Shown piece by piece: positions 63,384-64,000 of a DNA stretch of 64,000 nt; position 1 is the first letter of the stretch, and every line of letters begins with the position of its first letter. The stretch comes from Bryoerythrophyllum caledonicum (lineage: Eukaryota > Streptophyta > Bryopsida > Pottiales > Pottiaceae): contig OZ020517.1 in assembly GCA_963971425.1 (NCBI GenBank), forward strand, positions 10,852,501 through 10,916,500, given 5' to 3'. Both the position numbers and the translations under genes were made by a program. The notes under the pieces were generated by a model. It made no database searches. It was not told where the DNA came from and saw only the letters and a program-made list of their open reading frames with translations.

Positions 63384-63777
63384 ACATAACAAAATTTGCT
63401 AATTTTAAAAATAATTTACTAAAAACAGAATAAAATATAATATTTTTAAGCAATATTTACTAAAAAAGGCATGCACAAAAGGACCTATGACCGTGGAGTA
63501 GGGTTCATGTACGGTTTAAGAAAGACTTATAACCGTAGGTTTATGGTATGGCTTTAGGGTTTTTGGAGACAGTGCTATTCAACTTTATATTGACTTGAGT
63601 ACAATAAATATTCATGGATGAAAACTAGAAATGAAATAGAAGAAAAAAACAACATTTTAAAGCAAGTAAATTCTGTACACAAATGTAACAAACTCGAGTG
63701 GTGGCCCTTGTAGTCTCACCACATTTTCATTACAATTGTTAGATGATCATACAATCTACCTCCAATGTAGTCTACTA
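63384..63777. other. Non-coding stretch beside the heptamer array
   Basis: The words GACCTATGACCGTGGAGTAGGG (split: GACCTATGACC, GTGGAGTAGGG) and CTTATAACCGTAGG echo sequences beside the other arrays. Otherwise nothing is recognised. Confidence 0.35.
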
Positions 63778-64000
63778 CTAATAGAAGATTGTATGCTTCA
63801 CAAAAAGGATTTGTAAAACTCGCTTAATCTCGTTGAAGCTGAAACTAGGGGCATGCATGAAGACATCCATATCAGGATCTAAACCGCAAACTATGGTGAA
63901 GACATAGTACAAATGCTTACAATATATCCATTGTCCATGTTTGCCAAGTGACTTGTTGTTCATGTCGATGAAAGATGGACAATCACAACTGGGGAATTGG
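63778..64000 (-). pseudogene. SWIM zinc-finger end of a second MULE transposase-like gene (runs off the right edge)
   Basis: On the minus strand the frame entering from the right edge reads SCDCPSFIDMNNKSLGKHG then WIYCKHLYYV and ends near 63778. CxC...CxH is the SWIM motif, and HAPSFSFNEIKRVLQ parallels HAPSYSFNEVMRILE of the gene at 51.9-55.5 kb. The two are diverged paralogues in opposite orientation. The visible frame is open; whether the gene is intact cannot be seen. Confidence 0.65.

Overview
The window is nuclear DNA of a eukaryote, most likely a non-seed land plant such as a moss or another bryophyte or lycophyte. The reasons are intron-rich genes with GT/AG junctions, a phenylalanine ammonia-lyase (PAL) fragment, a plant-type receptor-like kinase domain, a plant-type O-fucosyltransferase and plant-type Ty3/gypsy and Mutator-like elements. 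The species cannot be fixed from sequence alone. Most of the 64 kb is mobile or decayed DNA.

Left part (1-15.6 kb). The 5' portion of an O-fucosyltransferase-like gene on the minus strand runs off the left edge (1-1157). Next comes a dense bed of non-autonomous DNA elements: a 755-bp fold-back palindrome (2515-3269), a nest of TTAA-flanked inverted-repeat elements (3591-6861), a small hairpin element, three members of a GGGCCGCTTTACACTA-ended family, and a roughly 2.3-kb inverted-repeat-bounded unit (10421-12710) that carries a fragment of PAL, as a Pack-MULE would.

Middle part (15.6-31.9 kb). On the minus strand, 15616-19569 can be modelled as one eight-exon gene for a tandem kinase protein: a TKL-type kinase, then a short-repeat linker, then a non-RD receptor-kinase-like domain. 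Every splice phase fits, but one in-frame TAG breaks kinase 1. At 22788-26850, also minus, seven exons encode a ParB-like domain (VWDGNHR motif) followed by a beta-class DNA-methyltransferase-like domain. This architecture is known from phage and bacterial proteins. The copy carries four in-frame stops and one damaged donor site. Directly upstream lies a 3-kb tandem array (27.1-30.0 kb) whose units each carry three copies of the perfect palindrome CCTCGGATCCGAGG.

Retrotransposon array (31871-51071). Two nearly identical Ty3/gypsy elements on the minus strand share a central LTR (LTR-internal-LTR-internal-LTR, period 8443 bp), flanked by a 4-bp direct repeat GCGT. All coding regions are open. 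Gag is separated from protease by one in-frame UAG, and pol overlaps protease in the -1 frame. Each 2315-bp LTR also carries an intact 161-codon ORF.

Right part (51.1-64 kb). A decayed Mutator-like transposase gene (51942-55494), a decayed gag (58.4-59.7 kb), a decayed protein-kinase-like gene (60532-61970) with its own TATA region, a diverged inverted copy of one left-side TTAA element, and the SWIM-motif end of a second transposase at the right edge. Heptamer arrays (RTGAGCS)n at 21.9, 56.2 and 63.3 kb mark another dispersed repeat family.

Overall, intact mobile-element genes sit beside host-like genes and relics that are mostly interrupted by isolated TGA/TAG codons. Such codons are what C-to-T decay of methylated DNA would give.
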